Assembly (NCBI RefSeq): GCF_019431355.1
Contig: NZ_CP080269.1
Location: 1,674,001 to 1,738,000 of the forward strand
Direction: 5' to 3'
Length of the DNA: 64,000 bases
Source of the DNA: Paenibacillus sp. R14(2021)
GTDB lineage: Bacteria; Bacillota; Bacilli; Paenibacillales; Paenibacillaceae
Both the position numbers and the translations under genes were made by a program. How positions within the stretch are numbered: the first letter of the stretch is position 1; every line of letters starts with the position of its first letter. Positions 18,314-27,311 of the stretch are shown one piece after another. The notes under the pieces are model-generated. The model saw only the letters and a list, made by a program, of their open reading frames with translations. It was not told where the DNA came from and did not search any database.

Positions 18314-18979
18314 ATGTGCGGACGGTATACTTTAACCGTTACGTTAGAAGAACTGTTACTTAGGTACAGTGTAGATTCAGTTAATGCACCGTTTCATGAA
18401 CCACGTTACAATATAAGTCCATCACAGATGGTTATCACTGTGTTAAACGATGGGCAAAATAATCGCATTGGTAAACTAAAATGGGGTTTGACCCCCCCAT
18501 GGGCAAAAGATCTCAAGACCAGTACAATTAATGCACGAGCTGAAACGCTGCTTCAAAAGTCATCATTCAAGATTCCTTTTCTAAAGAAAAGATGTTTGAT
18601 ACCTGCGGATAGCTTTTTTGAATGGAAACCTACAGCAAATGGGAAACAACCCATGAGGATTATGATGAATTCCGAGGAGATATTCAGCTTTGCAGGAATT
18701 TACGAAACTTGGACTGGATCTGACGGGACAAAAGTAAGTGGGGTCGCAGTTATAACAACAGAACCAAATCAAACGGTATCGGAAATTCATAATAGAATGC
18801 CACTTATTTTAAAACCAGAAGATGAAAAAATTTGGTTGGATCGCACTGTGCAAGATCCATCAGTGTTAATGCCACTTTTGCAGCCTTATTCAGCTGATCA
18901 GATGAAGTGTTATGCAGTATCAACTGAAGTGGGAAATGTAAAAAATGATTCTAAACGTTGTATCAAAGAACTCGTTTAA
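18314..18979 (+). CDS. SOS response-associated peptidase (SRAP/YedK/HMCES family)
   Basis: 221 residues. SRAP proteins crosslink covalently to abasic sites in single-stranded DNA through Cys2 and shield them from breakage. The mature start MCGRYTL puts the cysteine at position 2, as required, so I use ATG 18314 (after GGAGGAGGGGGC) and not an in-frame ATG 14 codons upstream. The other active-site residues are visible: Asn in INARAET, Glu in FFEWK and His in IHNRMPLI. The gene is AT-rich, like the island to its right. Monocistronic, with its own terminator. Confidence 0.93.
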   Translation: MCGRYTLTVTLEELLLRYSVDSVNAPFHEPRYNISPSQMVITVLNDGQNNRIGKLKWGLTPPWAKDLKTSTINARAETLLQKSSFKIPFLKKRCLIPADSFFEWKPTANGKQPMRIMMNSEEIFSFAGIYETWTGSDGTKVSGVAVITTEPNQTVSEIHNRMPLILKPEDEKIWLDRTVQDPSVLMPLLQPYSADQMKCYAVSTEVGNVKNDSKRCIKELV

Positions 18980-18992
18980 TTGCTTTTGATGC

Positions 18993-19033
18993 ACAAATGC
19001 TTCCCATTAAAACCGGGAAGCATTTGTTTTTTT
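18993..19033 (+). terminator. Terminator after the SRAP gene
   Basis: ACAAATGCTTCCC / GGGAAGCATTTGT 13-base stem followed by T7. Confidence 0.9.
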
Positions 19034-19098
19034 AAGCCGATCGAGAGAGTCCGCGAACCGTTCATACCTTTTGGACCATCGGGAATAATTCCATCCTC

Positions 19099-20625
19099 TT
19101 AACTGGAAAATTTTTTATAATTTTGAGTAAATCGTTCAACCAACTCCCAAGCGGCTTTCTCATAAGCCTCTTGATTCTGCCAAGTATGGCGGGGAACAAG
19201 AATATTGCTTGGAACCCCCTCCACGAAATCGGGACAGAGTACGCCAAAGATCGGATCAGCCGTAAACGTCGTTTGCTCGATACTTCCATTTAATGCAGCG
19301 GTTATCATCGCACGGGTATAAGTTAAATTCATCCTTCTCCCTACCCCATATGGACCGCCGGACCATCCCGTGTTAACCAAATACACTCTGACTTGGTGCT
19401 CTTCAATTTTCTTTCCTAATAACCTTGCGTAGACGGTAGGATGGAGGGGTAGGAAAGGAGCACCAAAGCAAGCGGAAAACGTCGCCTCCGGTTCCGTTAT
19501 TCCTCTCTCGGTGCCTGCCAGTTTCGAAGTATACCCTGACAAGAAATGATACATCGCTTGTTCCTTCGTCAACTTCGAAATAGGAGGCAACACGCCGAAA
19601 GCGTCAGCTGTTAAGAAAATAATGACTTTCGGATGGCCTGCCTTCCCTGGGATGAGCGCTCCAGGAATGGCATCGATTGGATACGCGGCTCGTGTATTTT
19701 CTGTCGTCAGAGTATCGTTATAATCCGCTAGGCCTGTCTCTGGATCCAGAACAACATTCTCTAAAACCGAACCATAACGAATAGCATTCCAAATTTGCGG
19801 TTCCTTTTCTTCCGATAGATTGGCACACTTGGCATAACAACCGCCTTCAAAGTTAAATACGCCATGATCGGTCCATCCATGCTCATCGTCCCCAATCAAC
19901 CTGCGGTTTGGATCAGCGGAAAGCGTCGTTTTTCCCGTACCGGATAATCCGAAGAATAAAGCTACATCGTCTTTCTCGCCTACATTGGCTGAGCAATGCA
20001 TCGGTAAAATGTCTTGGAAAGGAAGTAAATAATTCAGAACGCTAAAAATCGATTTTTTCATCTCTCCTGCATACTCGGTTCCCCCAATGAGAACCAATTT
20101 CTTTTCAAAGGAAAGGCAGATAAAGGTTTCAGAGCGCGTACCATCCACTTCCGGATCGGCTTTTAGGCCTGGCAGTGCAATTATTGTAAACTCTGCTATA
20201 TGGGTTTGTAATTCTTCCTGTGTCGGACGAACAAAAAGCTGCCGGACAAATAAATTATGCCAAGCATATTCATTCACGATGCGAATAGGTAACCGATACT
20301 CCGAATCCGCCCCGGCATAGCCGTTAAATACGAACAAATCCTTATCCGACATATACGCTTGCGCTTTTTGGTATAGCCGCTCGAACTGTAACTCAGATAT
20401 TGGTTGATTCACAGTCCCCCAATCGATGTGATCCATGACGGATGGTTCTTTCACAATGAACTTGTCTTTTGGAGAACGTCCGGTATATTTTCCTGTATAT
20501 ACTTGTAAGGCTCCTGAGGAAGCAAGAACCCCTTCCTTCCGTTCTAATGCTGATTCGACCAGCTGGGATACGGGCACATTATTCCATATCCTACCTATTT
20601 TCAGCGGTTGTAACTTGCCTTCCAT
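19099..20625 (-). CDS. pckA: Phosphoenolpyruvate carboxykinase (ATP)
   Basis: 508 residues; converts oxaloacetate + ATP to PEP + CO2, the entry into gluconeogenesis from C4 acids. Seen: [10 protein letters not shown] near residue 50, the P-loop-like kinase motif [14 protein letters not shown], the metal-binding [18 protein letters not shown], and [14 protein letters not shown] with the R-rich segment after it. I chose ATG 20625 over a TTG three codons upstream. It is the last gene of the catabolic island, 132 nt after the transporter. Growth on a substrate that enters metabolism as aspartate/fumarate needs PEPCK, so its place here makes sense. It may or may not be the only pckA of the genome. 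Confidence 0.95.
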   Translation of the reverse strand: MEGKLQPLKIGRIWNNVPVSQLVESALERKEGVLASSGALQVYTGKYTGRSPKDKFIVKEPSVMDHIDWGTVNQPISELQFERLYQKAQAYMSDKDLFVFNGYAGADSEYRLPIRIVNEYAWHNLFVRQLFVRPTQEELQTHIAEFTIIALPGLKADPEVDGTRSETFICLSFEKKLVLIGGTEYAGEMKKSIFSVLNYLLPFQDILPMHCSANVGEKDDVALFFGLSGTGKTTLSADPNRRLIGDDEHGWTDHGVFNFEGGCYAKCANLSEEKEPQIWNAIRYGSVLENVVLDPETGLADYNDTLTTENTRAAYPIDAIPGALIPGKAGHPKVIIFLTADAFGVLPPISKLTKEQAMYHFLSGYTSKLAGTERGITEPEATFSACFGAPFLPLHPTVYARLLGKKIEEHQVRVYLVNTGWSGGPYGVGRRMNLTYTRAMITAALNGSIEQTTFTADPIFGVLCPDFVEGVPSNILVPRHTWQNQEAYEKAAWELVERFTQNYKKFSS

Positions 20626-20669
20626 ACTAATCAATTCCCTTCTCTTTCCTTAACAATTTGTAATTTAAT

Positions 20670-20690
20670 GTCGAAATTCGACTGATATCA
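20670..20690. promoter_or_regulatory. Palindromes upstream of pckA
   Basis: GTCGAAATTCGAC (20670-20682, perfect 13-bp palindrome) is followed directly by TGATATCA (20683-20690), about 45-65 nt upstream of the pckA ATG. Probable operator region; the regulator is unknown. Confidence 0.4.
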
Positions 20691-20757
20691 AAGTTGATAA
20701 GAAAGCATAAAAAAATCAAGTTAATCTTGTGGGCCTTTGTTACAGATAAATGCAAAA

Positions 20758-22008
20758 TTATTCCAGTTCCTTGCCCTTAGTCTCAGGAACTAATAGAAAG
20801 AAACATACAGCTGCAAAGACATAGAGGAAAGATATCAAGCTCATCGCCCAGCTTAAGGAATGCGTCGTAGCGAGATAACCAATGATTAAAGGGGCGAACC
20901 CGGCTATGCCTCTGCCAATATTGAATACGAAATTCTTAGCGGTCGCCCTTACTTCTGTTGGGTAATGTTCTGCAAGAAGCGTCCCGTATCCACCCATCAT
21001 GCCGTTTACAAAGAACCCCATAATTGCACCAAATACAAGAAGCAACGCTGAATTCGAGTTCTGAAAGAAGACCCATACCATCACAGCAGATAACAGTTGA
21101 AAGGTTATAAATGACGGTCTTCGCCCCCATTTTTCCATCAAGAACCCAAAAGCAATAATGCCAATTATCATTCCCAAAATCGTCGCTAATGTCCACATCC
21201 CGGTTTTATTAAAAGAAAAACCTAGTTCTTTAGCCATCATAGTAGGCAGCCAAGTCATGATGCCGTAATAACCCGCATTTTGTACCGTTGCAGCAACGAT
21301 GAGACCAATTGTTGTGGCAGCTTTTCTTGGAGTGTTGAACAAAAGCGATACCGATACTCCCTTTTTCACTCGTTTATTATTTAAATCCTTCCATATTTGA
21401 GGTTCTTCCAATGACCGGCGGGACCACCAGGCGAATAATGCTGGCAGAGCGCCTACAACAAAAGCTCCCCTCCAACCAAAGTATGGAATGATTAACATGG
21501 ATACTAGTATGGCCAATACGATGCCCAACTGAAATCCAATCGCAACTCCAGCCGTAGCCCGGGAACGATACTTTTTGGGCCAGGTTTCGGTAACTAACGT
21601 CATTCCGATTCCGAATTCTCCACCAAGACCGAGACCTGATATAAACCTGGAAATATTTAACGTTGTAAGGTCATAGGTTAGCGCTGACAGGCCCGTAAAT
21701 ACGGAAAATAATAATATCGTCCATGCGAAAACTCTGACTCTTCCATATATATCTGCCAGTATGCCGAAAACAATTCCTCCGATAACTGCTCCAATCAATG
21801 TAGTAGTGGCAATGCTTCCTGCCTCTGCAGGGGTCAAGTTAAAGCCTACGATGATTAATGGGAGTACAAACGAGATGATTAATAAGTCCAACCCATCCAT
21901 TGCATAACCGACTGCAGATGCCCATAATGTTTTCCATTGATAATTTGATATTTTCTCTTCACCTTCAGTTATTGGCACTACAGTTTCAATTGTAGTTTTA
22001 CGGTTCAA
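20758..22008 (-). CDS. MFS transporter, aromatic acid:H+ symporter type (candidate orotate importer)
   Basis: 416 residues with about 12 hydrophobic segments, the first starting near residue 27. MFS signatures are the loop 2-3 motif GILADIYGRVRV, the GLGLGGEFGIGMTLVTE helix typical of the AAHS/sugar-porter branch, and FLMEKWGRRPS between helices 8 and 9. AAHS members import benzoate-like monocarboxylates with protons; orotate, a planar ring monocarboxylate, fits. The start is TTG 22008, seven bases after AAGGAGGGG. The gene follows the PucR regulator on the same strand after a 667-nt gap and so probably has its own promoter. Substrate is inferred from the neighbours. Confidence 0.8.
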   Translation of the reverse strand: MNRKTTIETVVPITEGEEKISNYQWKTLWASAVGYAMDGLDLLIISFVLPLIIVGFNLTPAEAGSIATTTLIGAVIGGIVFGILADIYGRVRVFAWTILLFSVFTGLSALTYDLTTLNISRFISGLGLGGEFGIGMTLVTETWPKKYRSRATAGVAIGFQLGIVLAILVSMLIIPYFGWRGAFVVGALPALFAWWSRRSLEEPQIWKDLNNKRVKKGVSVSLLFNTPRKAATTIGLIVAATVQNAGYYGIMTWLPTMMAKELGFSFNKTGMWTLATILGMIIGIIAFGFLMEKWGRRPSFITFQLLSAVMVWVFFQNSNSALLLVFGAIMGFFVNGMMGGYGTLLAEHYPTEVRATAKNFVFNIGRGIAGFAPLIIGYLATTHSLSWAMSLISFLYVFAAVCFFLLVPETKGKELE

Positions 22009-22675
22009 TTCGACCCCTCCTTAAAATGATAACTTAATTCCAAATAATTCCTGGAATAATTCCTGATTAGACTACTTTTTTAATCTTGTAAGCGCATGCA
22101 ATAATGGGATGAAAGCTAGATGTAATGGACCTATATTGACCCCCTTTGCATCACGTTACCTAGATATTATCAGTAAAAATGCATGCAACATATATCGTTT
22201 AAGACAAATAGGCAAGCCGTGAATTGTCGGTTTAGATAAACCACTATTTTTACTAATAAAGGTTTGAGGTAGATGTTTCACAGAATGATTAATCTCATGA
22301 TTTGAGGCGCTTTTCAGTATTATTATTGGAAAATATTACATTTTTATTCATTATATAAACGCGAAGTTTAGTCACCGATCCCAGTAAAACAGAATGTCGC
22401 GCCGTCATGGAACTGACGACGGAAACAGTCGCAAATGGTAGGCTGGGACATGTAAACAGATGTGAGTTGAAATATAAATTTAGAAGGAGGTTTGAGCAAG
22501 ACGAACATATTGATATTACCGCTATCTTAGGGGAGTGATTGTGGTTAATTCGAGGAGGAATCATTCAAGAAGAATAGTTCAGTCGTTCCCACTGTCTTAT
22601 ATACAGAGCGACCAGATTCCGCAGTAATTGCGAGAAAGTTTCCAACTGGTTCTACACGAAGTTATTGTATATTTT
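22009..22675. other. Regulatory intergenic region between PucR gene and transporter
   Basis: 667 bp with no convincing gene. It contains AATTCC repeats including the palindrome GGAATAATTCC (22053-22063), the cre-like site, the block ATATCGTTTAAGACAAA (22192-22208) whose halves recur upstream of the main operon, and the palindrome GGTTTAGATAAACC (22229-22242). A GGAGG-preceded TTG near 22493 opens only about 12 codons on the plus strand. Short frames on either strand have no family resemblance. The transporter promoter must lie here. Confidence 0.55.
22087..22100. promoter_or_regulatory. cre-like catabolite repression site
   Basis: TGTAAGCGCATGCA matches the CcpA operator consensus TGWAANCGNTNWCA at 12 of 14 positions and lies about 80-90 nt upstream of the transporter start. 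Carbon catabolite repression of uptake would be expected for such a locus. Confidence 0.45.
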
Positions 22676-24316
22676 TCAGAATAGAATCGCTTTAATTTTC
22701 AAACCGATTTGCAGCCACATCCGTTCTTCTGAGTTATTCATGCTGCAATTCGTAATCTGCTCAATTCTTTGCAGCCGATATTTTATCGTATTCACATGAA
22801 CAAACATGCTCTGTGCTGTCTCCACAAGTCTGGCATTGCACGCAAAAAATATTTGAAGTGTATCTGTCAAATTCGTTTGATTTTCTTTGTCGTGTTGCAT
22901 TAATTTTCCGACAGTTTCATAATAAATTGATTTTAGCTCTTCTTTATCATGGAACTGGGTCAGTATTCGGTAAATGCGCAAATCGTTAAAATGGCAGGAA
23001 AATTGATTTCCATAAATGATTTTTCCAAGATGCATAGCCTTTACAGCTTCCTTGTACCCCCGTGATATGCCTTGGAGACCAGGATAACGACGGCCAAATC
23101 CAATTGAAAAATGATATTCGAAATATTGGTTAAGCTCCTTCTGCAGGCTCTGCCCTATCGCTAACAATTGTTTCCGATATTCATCCTCCTGCTTAGATTC
23201 AAATTGGGCAGAAGGGTACAAAACGGCAATATGATCCCATGCTAAGCCTAAAATAACCTTTTTGTTTTGTAGCGAGAATATCAGCTTTAGTTTGTTAACG
23301 ACCCGCCTTAGCAGCTCCTGGGAAGTGAGAACTTGTTCTGATGTGCCTTCACCTTTAACTCCCGCTCCGTCCAATTGAATAATGAAGATTTGAAAATCTT
23401 GATCCAGATTCCAATCGAAACGTTTGGCTTTTTCCTTGATCTTATCCAATTCCTCCATGTTGTCTTGCAAAATATCGACCAAAAAATCATCCTTGTAATC
23501 TTGTTCAATATCTAAGCTTGTTTTTACTTTCAAAAACTCTAACGCCATCAAAGGAATTGATCTTTCAAGGATGAGGAAGTCGGTTTCACGGAATTCATTA
23601 TTGTTATTCCAGTACGAGACATAACCGTAAACGACTTCATTCAAAATAAGCGGTGTAACTAGACAGGAAATCGGGTTACCGTTCCAAACTCGGTCAAGCC
23701 TAATCGATCGTTTAGATAAATTGATTTCCCTTTTTTGGATATTTGTTAAGGGCTGCATCCCTTCGGCCATCCTCACGGCTTCAAAGGATCTAATTTCGGA
23801 TTCTATCGTGATCACATTACCCGTAAACTTCTCGATAGCGGATAAAATAGACTGTATTCCCTTTCCACCCATGGCCAGTTCCGTAAGCCAGCGAAAAAAG
23901 TTTTCCAGATCGTCATGGTTATCATTGGAATCCGCGAAAACTTTACTCATTAAGGGGGTCATGATATCCAGATAAGAGATATCATTCATCACTTCGATTA
24001 CGGGGAATGACAATCTATCGGCTTCTTTCAAAATACACGTTGGAATTTGCTCGATATAACGGCTTGTTTTGATTGCTAATGCCGAACTTCCTTTGAGATA
24101 TAATTGATTGACCAGCTGCTCCATAGCTTGGGGATCATCTTTAATCGAGAAAAGGCTTGTCAGCAGAAACTCGTTCCCTTTTAACCATTGAATCACATCA
24201 GGAACTTCCATTACAGCAATATATTCAATAAGACGATTTAAACCTTTTTCCCCCGCAACCACTTTACATTGCGTCAGACCGCCAATTTTCATTGCCTCTT
24301 GAACTGTGATGGACAT
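22676..24316 (-). CDS. PucR-family transcriptional regulator
   Basis: 546 residues. An N-terminal PucR domain (about 1-125: GLNRLIEYIAVMEVPDVIQW, LLTSLFSIKDD) is followed by a central GGDEF-like/CdaR-type region (about 280-420, FSIGFGRRYPGLQGISRGY) and a C-terminal PucR helix-turn-helix (about 470-535: TLQIFFACNARLVETAQSMF, VHVNTIKYRLQRIEQ). The founding member regulates purine (urate) catabolism in Bacillus; relatives control other nitrogen-ring pathways. It is downstream of aspA on the same strand, with a hairpin at 24343-24368 between. As the only regulator in the island it is the likely activator of the pathway and transporter. Confidence 0.92.
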   Translation of the reverse strand: MSITVQEAMKIGGLTQCKVVAGEKGLNRLIEYIAVMEVPDVIQWLKGNEFLLTSLFSIKDDPQAMEQLVNQLYLKGSSALAIKTSRYIEQIPTCILKEADRLSFPVIEVMNDISYLDIMTPLMSKVFADSNDNHDDLENFFRWLTELAMGGKGIQSILSAIEKFTGNVITIESEIRSFEAVRMAEGMQPLTNIQKREINLSKRSIRLDRVWNGNPISCLVTPLILNEVVYGYVSYWNNNNEFRETDFLILERSIPLMALEFLKVKTSLDIEQDYKDDFLVDILQDNMEELDKIKEKAKRFDWNLDQDFQIFIIQLDGAGVKGEGTSEQVLTSQELLRRVVNKLKLIFSLQNKKVILGLAWDHIAVLYPSAQFESKQEDEYRKQLLAIGQSLQKELNQYFEYHFSIGFGRRYPGLQGISRGYKEAVKAMHLGKIIYGNQFSCHFNDLRIYRILTQFHDKEELKSIYYETVGKLMQHDKENQTNLTDTLQIFFACNARLVETAQSMFVHVNTIKYRLQRIEQITNCSMNNSEERMWLQIGLKIKAILF

Positions 24317-24342
24317 CTGTTCCCCCTTGATAGATAATAAAC

Positions 24343-24368
24343 AGACTGCCGAAACTTCTCGGCAGTCT
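24343..24368 (-). terminator. Intercistronic hairpin before the PucR gene
   Basis: AGACTGCCGA / TCGGCAGTCT ten-base stem with a six-base loop; downstream on the minus strand is GTTTATTATC, only weakly T-rich. It may attenuate readthrough from the catabolic operon into the regulator gene. Confidence 0.6.
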
Positions 24369-24380
24369 CGTTTATGTTAA

Positions 24381-24572
24381 TTAGAATGAATCATCAAATT
24401 TTTTGATACCGAACTGCTTTCTAAACTCAGTGAAATCTACCTCAAGCAGGCTGCAATACTGATCCAACTCTTTGAATATATCAATGTCGTTAGGTAAGTC
24501 ACGTTCTTCATAATATAAATTAACCAACTTATACATGTTTAAAAGAACTATCACTCGTTCATTCTTATCCAT
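24381..24572 (-). CDS. Small protein of unknown function within the catabolic operon
   Basis: 63 residues, acidic and helical, no cysteines, no signal peptide (begins MDKNERVIVLLNMYKLVNLY). ATG 24572 follows GGAAGGGG at good spacing, and base composition matches the neighbours, so I take it as a real gene. It lies 58 nt after aspA and 64 nt before the PucR start. No family recognised. Its conserved-looking operon position suggests an accessory role for one of the enzymes or for regulation, but this is open. Confidence 0.6.
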   Translation of the reverse strand: MDKNERVIVLLNMYKLVNLYYEERDLPNDIDIFKELDQYCSLLEVDFTEFRKQFGIKKFDDSF

Positions 24573-24630
24573 TAGAATACCCCTTCCACCAATAAATTAT
24601 TTATTAATAATTATACATCATAACTTATAA

Positions 24631-26067
24631 TCAAAAATTAATCCGGCTCCTTTTATCTGATCCAGCAATACCCGGATGGGTCATTTCAAATGGATTTAGA
24701 ATTAGATCCAGTTCTTCCTCCGTTAGTACATTATATTTAAGACACAATGTTCTTACGGACTCACCAGTTAGTATTGCCTCCCGCGCAATACGCGATACCG
24801 TTTCATAGCCAAGATGCGGATTGATGGCAGTTATAATGCCAACGCTGTTTTCCACATCGCGCGCTAGTTTGTCCTTGTTCGCTTCAATTCCCCGCAAGCA
24901 AAATTCCGTGAATACCCGAAAAACGTTATTCATTATGCTGATGGATTGGATCAAGTTAAAAAATAATACCGGCTCCATGACATTTAACTCCAATTGTCCT
25001 GCTTCAGAAGCCAAAGATATCGTATGGTCATTCCCAAACACTTGAAAAGCAACCTGATTAATAACCTCAGGCATGACTGGGTTGACTTTGCCTGGCATGA
25101 TGGATGAGCCTGGCTGTCTGGCCGGCAGCATGATCTCATTGAAACCTGTACGTGGACCAGAGGCCATCAATCGTAAATCATTCGCAATTTTGGACATATT
25201 CATCATACATACCTTTAGAGCTGCCGACACTTCGGTATAAGCATCCGTATTCTGAGTGGCATCGACAAGATGACTCGCAGTTTTTAACGGTAAACCGCTG
25301 ATCTCCGCCAAATGTTTGACGACAAGCTTAATATAACGCGGGTCAGCATTTAATCCTGTTCCGACTGCCGTTGCTCCCATATTGACTTCATATAGATGCT
25401 GACGCGAACGCGCAATTCGCTCAATATCCCGTTGCAATACGCGGCTGTAAGCTTCAAACTCCTGTCCTAGACGAATGGGCACTGCATCCTGGAGGTGAGT
25501 TCTGCCCATTTTGATAACGGGGTCAAACTCTTCCGCTTTTTGCACAAAAACGCTGTGCATGGTTTTCATCGTCTCCAGCAGCTTCTCCATCAGAGACAGA
25601 ACGGCAATATGAATGGCCGTTGGAAACGCATCATTGGTCGATTGTGCCATGTTTACATGCGAATTCGGGCTTAATTGCGTATAGTCACCTTTTTCTTTAC
25701 CGAGCAATTCCAGCGCCCGGTTAGCGATGACCTCGTTCGTATTCATATTAACAGAGGTGCCAGCCCCTCCTTGAATGGGATCAACAATAAACTGCTCATG
25801 CCATTTGCCGTTAATGATTTCGTCAGCGGCTTTGACAATAACATCGCCTAGGCCGTGATACAAGCTTTTTACTTCCATATTGGCTAGAGCTGCTGCCTTC
25901 TTAACGATCGCCATAGATTTGATCAACTCTTCATGGATCCTGTAGCCTGTAATCGGAAAATTTTCAACAGCACGAAGGGTTTGAATGCCGTAATAGGCAT
26001 CGATGGCGACTTCTTTCGTCCCCAGAAAATCTTTTTCTATGCGAAATTCAGCGTTAGCGTTTGTCAC
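24631..26067 (-). CDS. aspA: Aspartate ammonia-lyase
   Basis: 478 residues; reversibly deaminates L-aspartate to fumarate. Fumarase/aspartase superfamily motifs are present: MGRTHLQDAVP, the substrate segment VDPIQGGAGTSVNMNTNEVI, PNSHVNMAQSTNDAFPTA and the signature loop GSSIMPGKVNPVMPE. The TSVNMNTNEV and length favour aspartase over class II fumarase, although the two are close. ATG 26067 overlaps the malic enzyme stop by 4 nt, so translation is coupled. In the island it would take the aspartate released by the carbamoyl-aspartate hydrolase, freeing ammonia as nitrogen source and passing fumarate to the TCA cycle. Confidence 0.93.
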   Translation of the reverse strand: MTNANAEFRIEKDFLGTKEVAIDAYYGIQTLRAVENFPITGYRIHEELIKSMAIVKKAAALANMEVKSLYHGLGDVIVKAADEIINGKWHEQFIVDPIQGGAGTSVNMNTNEVIANRALELLGKEKGDYTQLSPNSHVNMAQSTNDAFPTAIHIAVLSLMEKLLETMKTMHSVFVQKAEEFDPVIKMGRTHLQDAVPIRLGQEFEAYSRVLQRDIERIARSRQHLYEVNMGATAVGTGLNADPRYIKLVVKHLAEISGLPLKTASHLVDATQNTDAYTEVSAALKVCMMNMSKIANDLRLMASGPRTGFNEIMLPARQPGSSIMPGKVNPVMPEVINQVAFQVFGNDHTISLASEAGQLELNVMEPVLFFNLIQSISIMNNVFRVFTEFCLRGIEANKDKLARDVENSVGIITAINPHLGYETVSRIAREAILTGESVRTLCLKYNVLTEEELDLILNPFEMTHPGIAGSDKRSRINF

Positions 26068-27278
26068 GATTCATCTCCCCTAATCATAAGGCTAGACAAT
26101 TCAATACGAGCAACACCGCTTTCGATAGCTGCTTTCTTGACGCTCTCGGAGACTACCGCTGCCACTCTAGGATCAAATGGATTTGGAATAATAAATTCCG
26201 GCTTCAGCTCGCTTTCGGAGATCAAGGATGCTATGGCATACACAGCTGCTATTTTCATCTCTTCATTGATCTCCGATGCGCGGACATCCAGCGTTCCTCG
26301 AAATATTCCCGGAAAAGCGAGGACGTTGTTGATCTGATTCGGAAAATCCGAGCGGCCTGTTCCGATCACTTTTGCACCGGCTGCTATGGCTTCTTCCGGC
26401 ATAATTTCCGGCATGGGATTGGCCATGGCAAATATAATCGAATCCGTGTTCATAGATTTCACCATTTCGGTGTCAATAGCTCCTTCGACCGACACGCCTA
26501 TAAATACATCGGAGCCTCGCATTACATCTGCCAGCGTTCCTTTTTTTTGCTCTTTATTTGTAAATTGAGCCACTTCATCTTTAATTTTGTTCATTCCAGC
26601 GGGGCGATCTTTATAGATAGTTCCCTTCGTATCGCAAAGAATAATGTCTTCTACGCCCATCGTATGAAGCAGCTTAACGATGGCAATACCAGCAGCTCCA
26701 GCTCCGTTAACGACCACACGGATCTGACCCAAGGATTTATTCACGAGCTTCAGAGCGTTTACTAATCCTGCGGCTGTTACAATCGCTGTCCCGTGCTGGT
26801 CATCGTGAAACACAGGAATAGTAAGTTCTGCTCGCAATCTTTGTTCGATCTCAAAACAGCGCGGGGCCGAAATATCCTCTAGGTTTATGCCCCCAAACGT
26901 AGGCTCAAGCCATTTAACAGCAGCTACGATTTCATCCACATCTGTGGTGTTCAGGCAAATAGGAAAAGCATCAACGTCGGCAAAAGCCTTGAACAGCAGT
27001 GCTTTCCCCTCCATGACCGGCATGGCCGCCTGCGGACCAATGTTACCCAAGCCAAGCACGGCTGTTCCATCCGTTACGACTGCTACCAGATTCCCTTTGA
27101 TCGTGTACGTATACACTTCCTTTTCGTTCTCAAAAATTTCTTTACAGGGCTCAGCTACACCAGGAGAATAGGCCAGACTCAAATCACGCACGTCCTTAAG
27201 CCCCACCTTCGAACATACGCCCAATTTTCCCTTGTTCTCCCTATGAACTTTCAAGGCCTCACTGCGTAATTGCAACAT
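26064..27278 (-). CDS. NAD(P)-dependent malic enzyme
   Basis: 404 residues; oxidatively decarboxylates malate to pyruvate. The short bacterial type shows LAYSPGVAEPCKEI, the catalytic Lys region VMEGKALLFKAFADVDAFP, the metal-binding segment EDISAPRCFEIE, the FHDDQHGTAIV motif and the Rossmann loop VVNGAGAAGIAIVKLL. ATG 27278 is 33 nt after the dihydroorotase-like gene and its stop overlaps the aspA start. Within the locus it would convert malate (from aspA-derived fumarate via housekeeping fumarase) to pyruvate. Cofactor preference cannot be read with confidence. Confidence 0.95.
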   Translation of the reverse strand: MLQLRSEALKVHRENKGKLGVCSKVGLKDVRDLSLAYSPGVAEPCKEIFENEKEVYTYTIKGNLVAVVTDGTAVLGLGNIGPQAAMPVMEGKALLFKAFADVDAFPICLNTTDVDEIVAAVKWLEPTFGGINLEDISAPRCFEIEQRLRAELTIPVFHDDQHGTAIVTAAGLVNALKLVNKSLGQIRVVVNGAGAAGIAIVKLLHTMGVEDIILCDTKGTIYKDRPAGMNKIKDEVAQFTNKEQKKGTLADVMRGSDVFIGVSVEGAIDTEMVKSMNTDSIIFAMANPMPEIMPEEAIAAGAKVIGTGRSDFPNQINNVLAFPGIFRGTLDVRASEINEEMKIAAVYAIASLISESELKPEFIIPNPFDPRVAAVVSESVKKAAIESGVARIELSSLMIRGDES

Positions 27279-27311
27279 CTCTATTTCCTCCTACATAGGT
27301 TGTCTAGAACA

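Noticed and set aside
22295..22564. 89-codon minus-strand frame between PucR gene and transporter
   Set aside because: Low-complexity translation, no ribosome site, no family resemblance.
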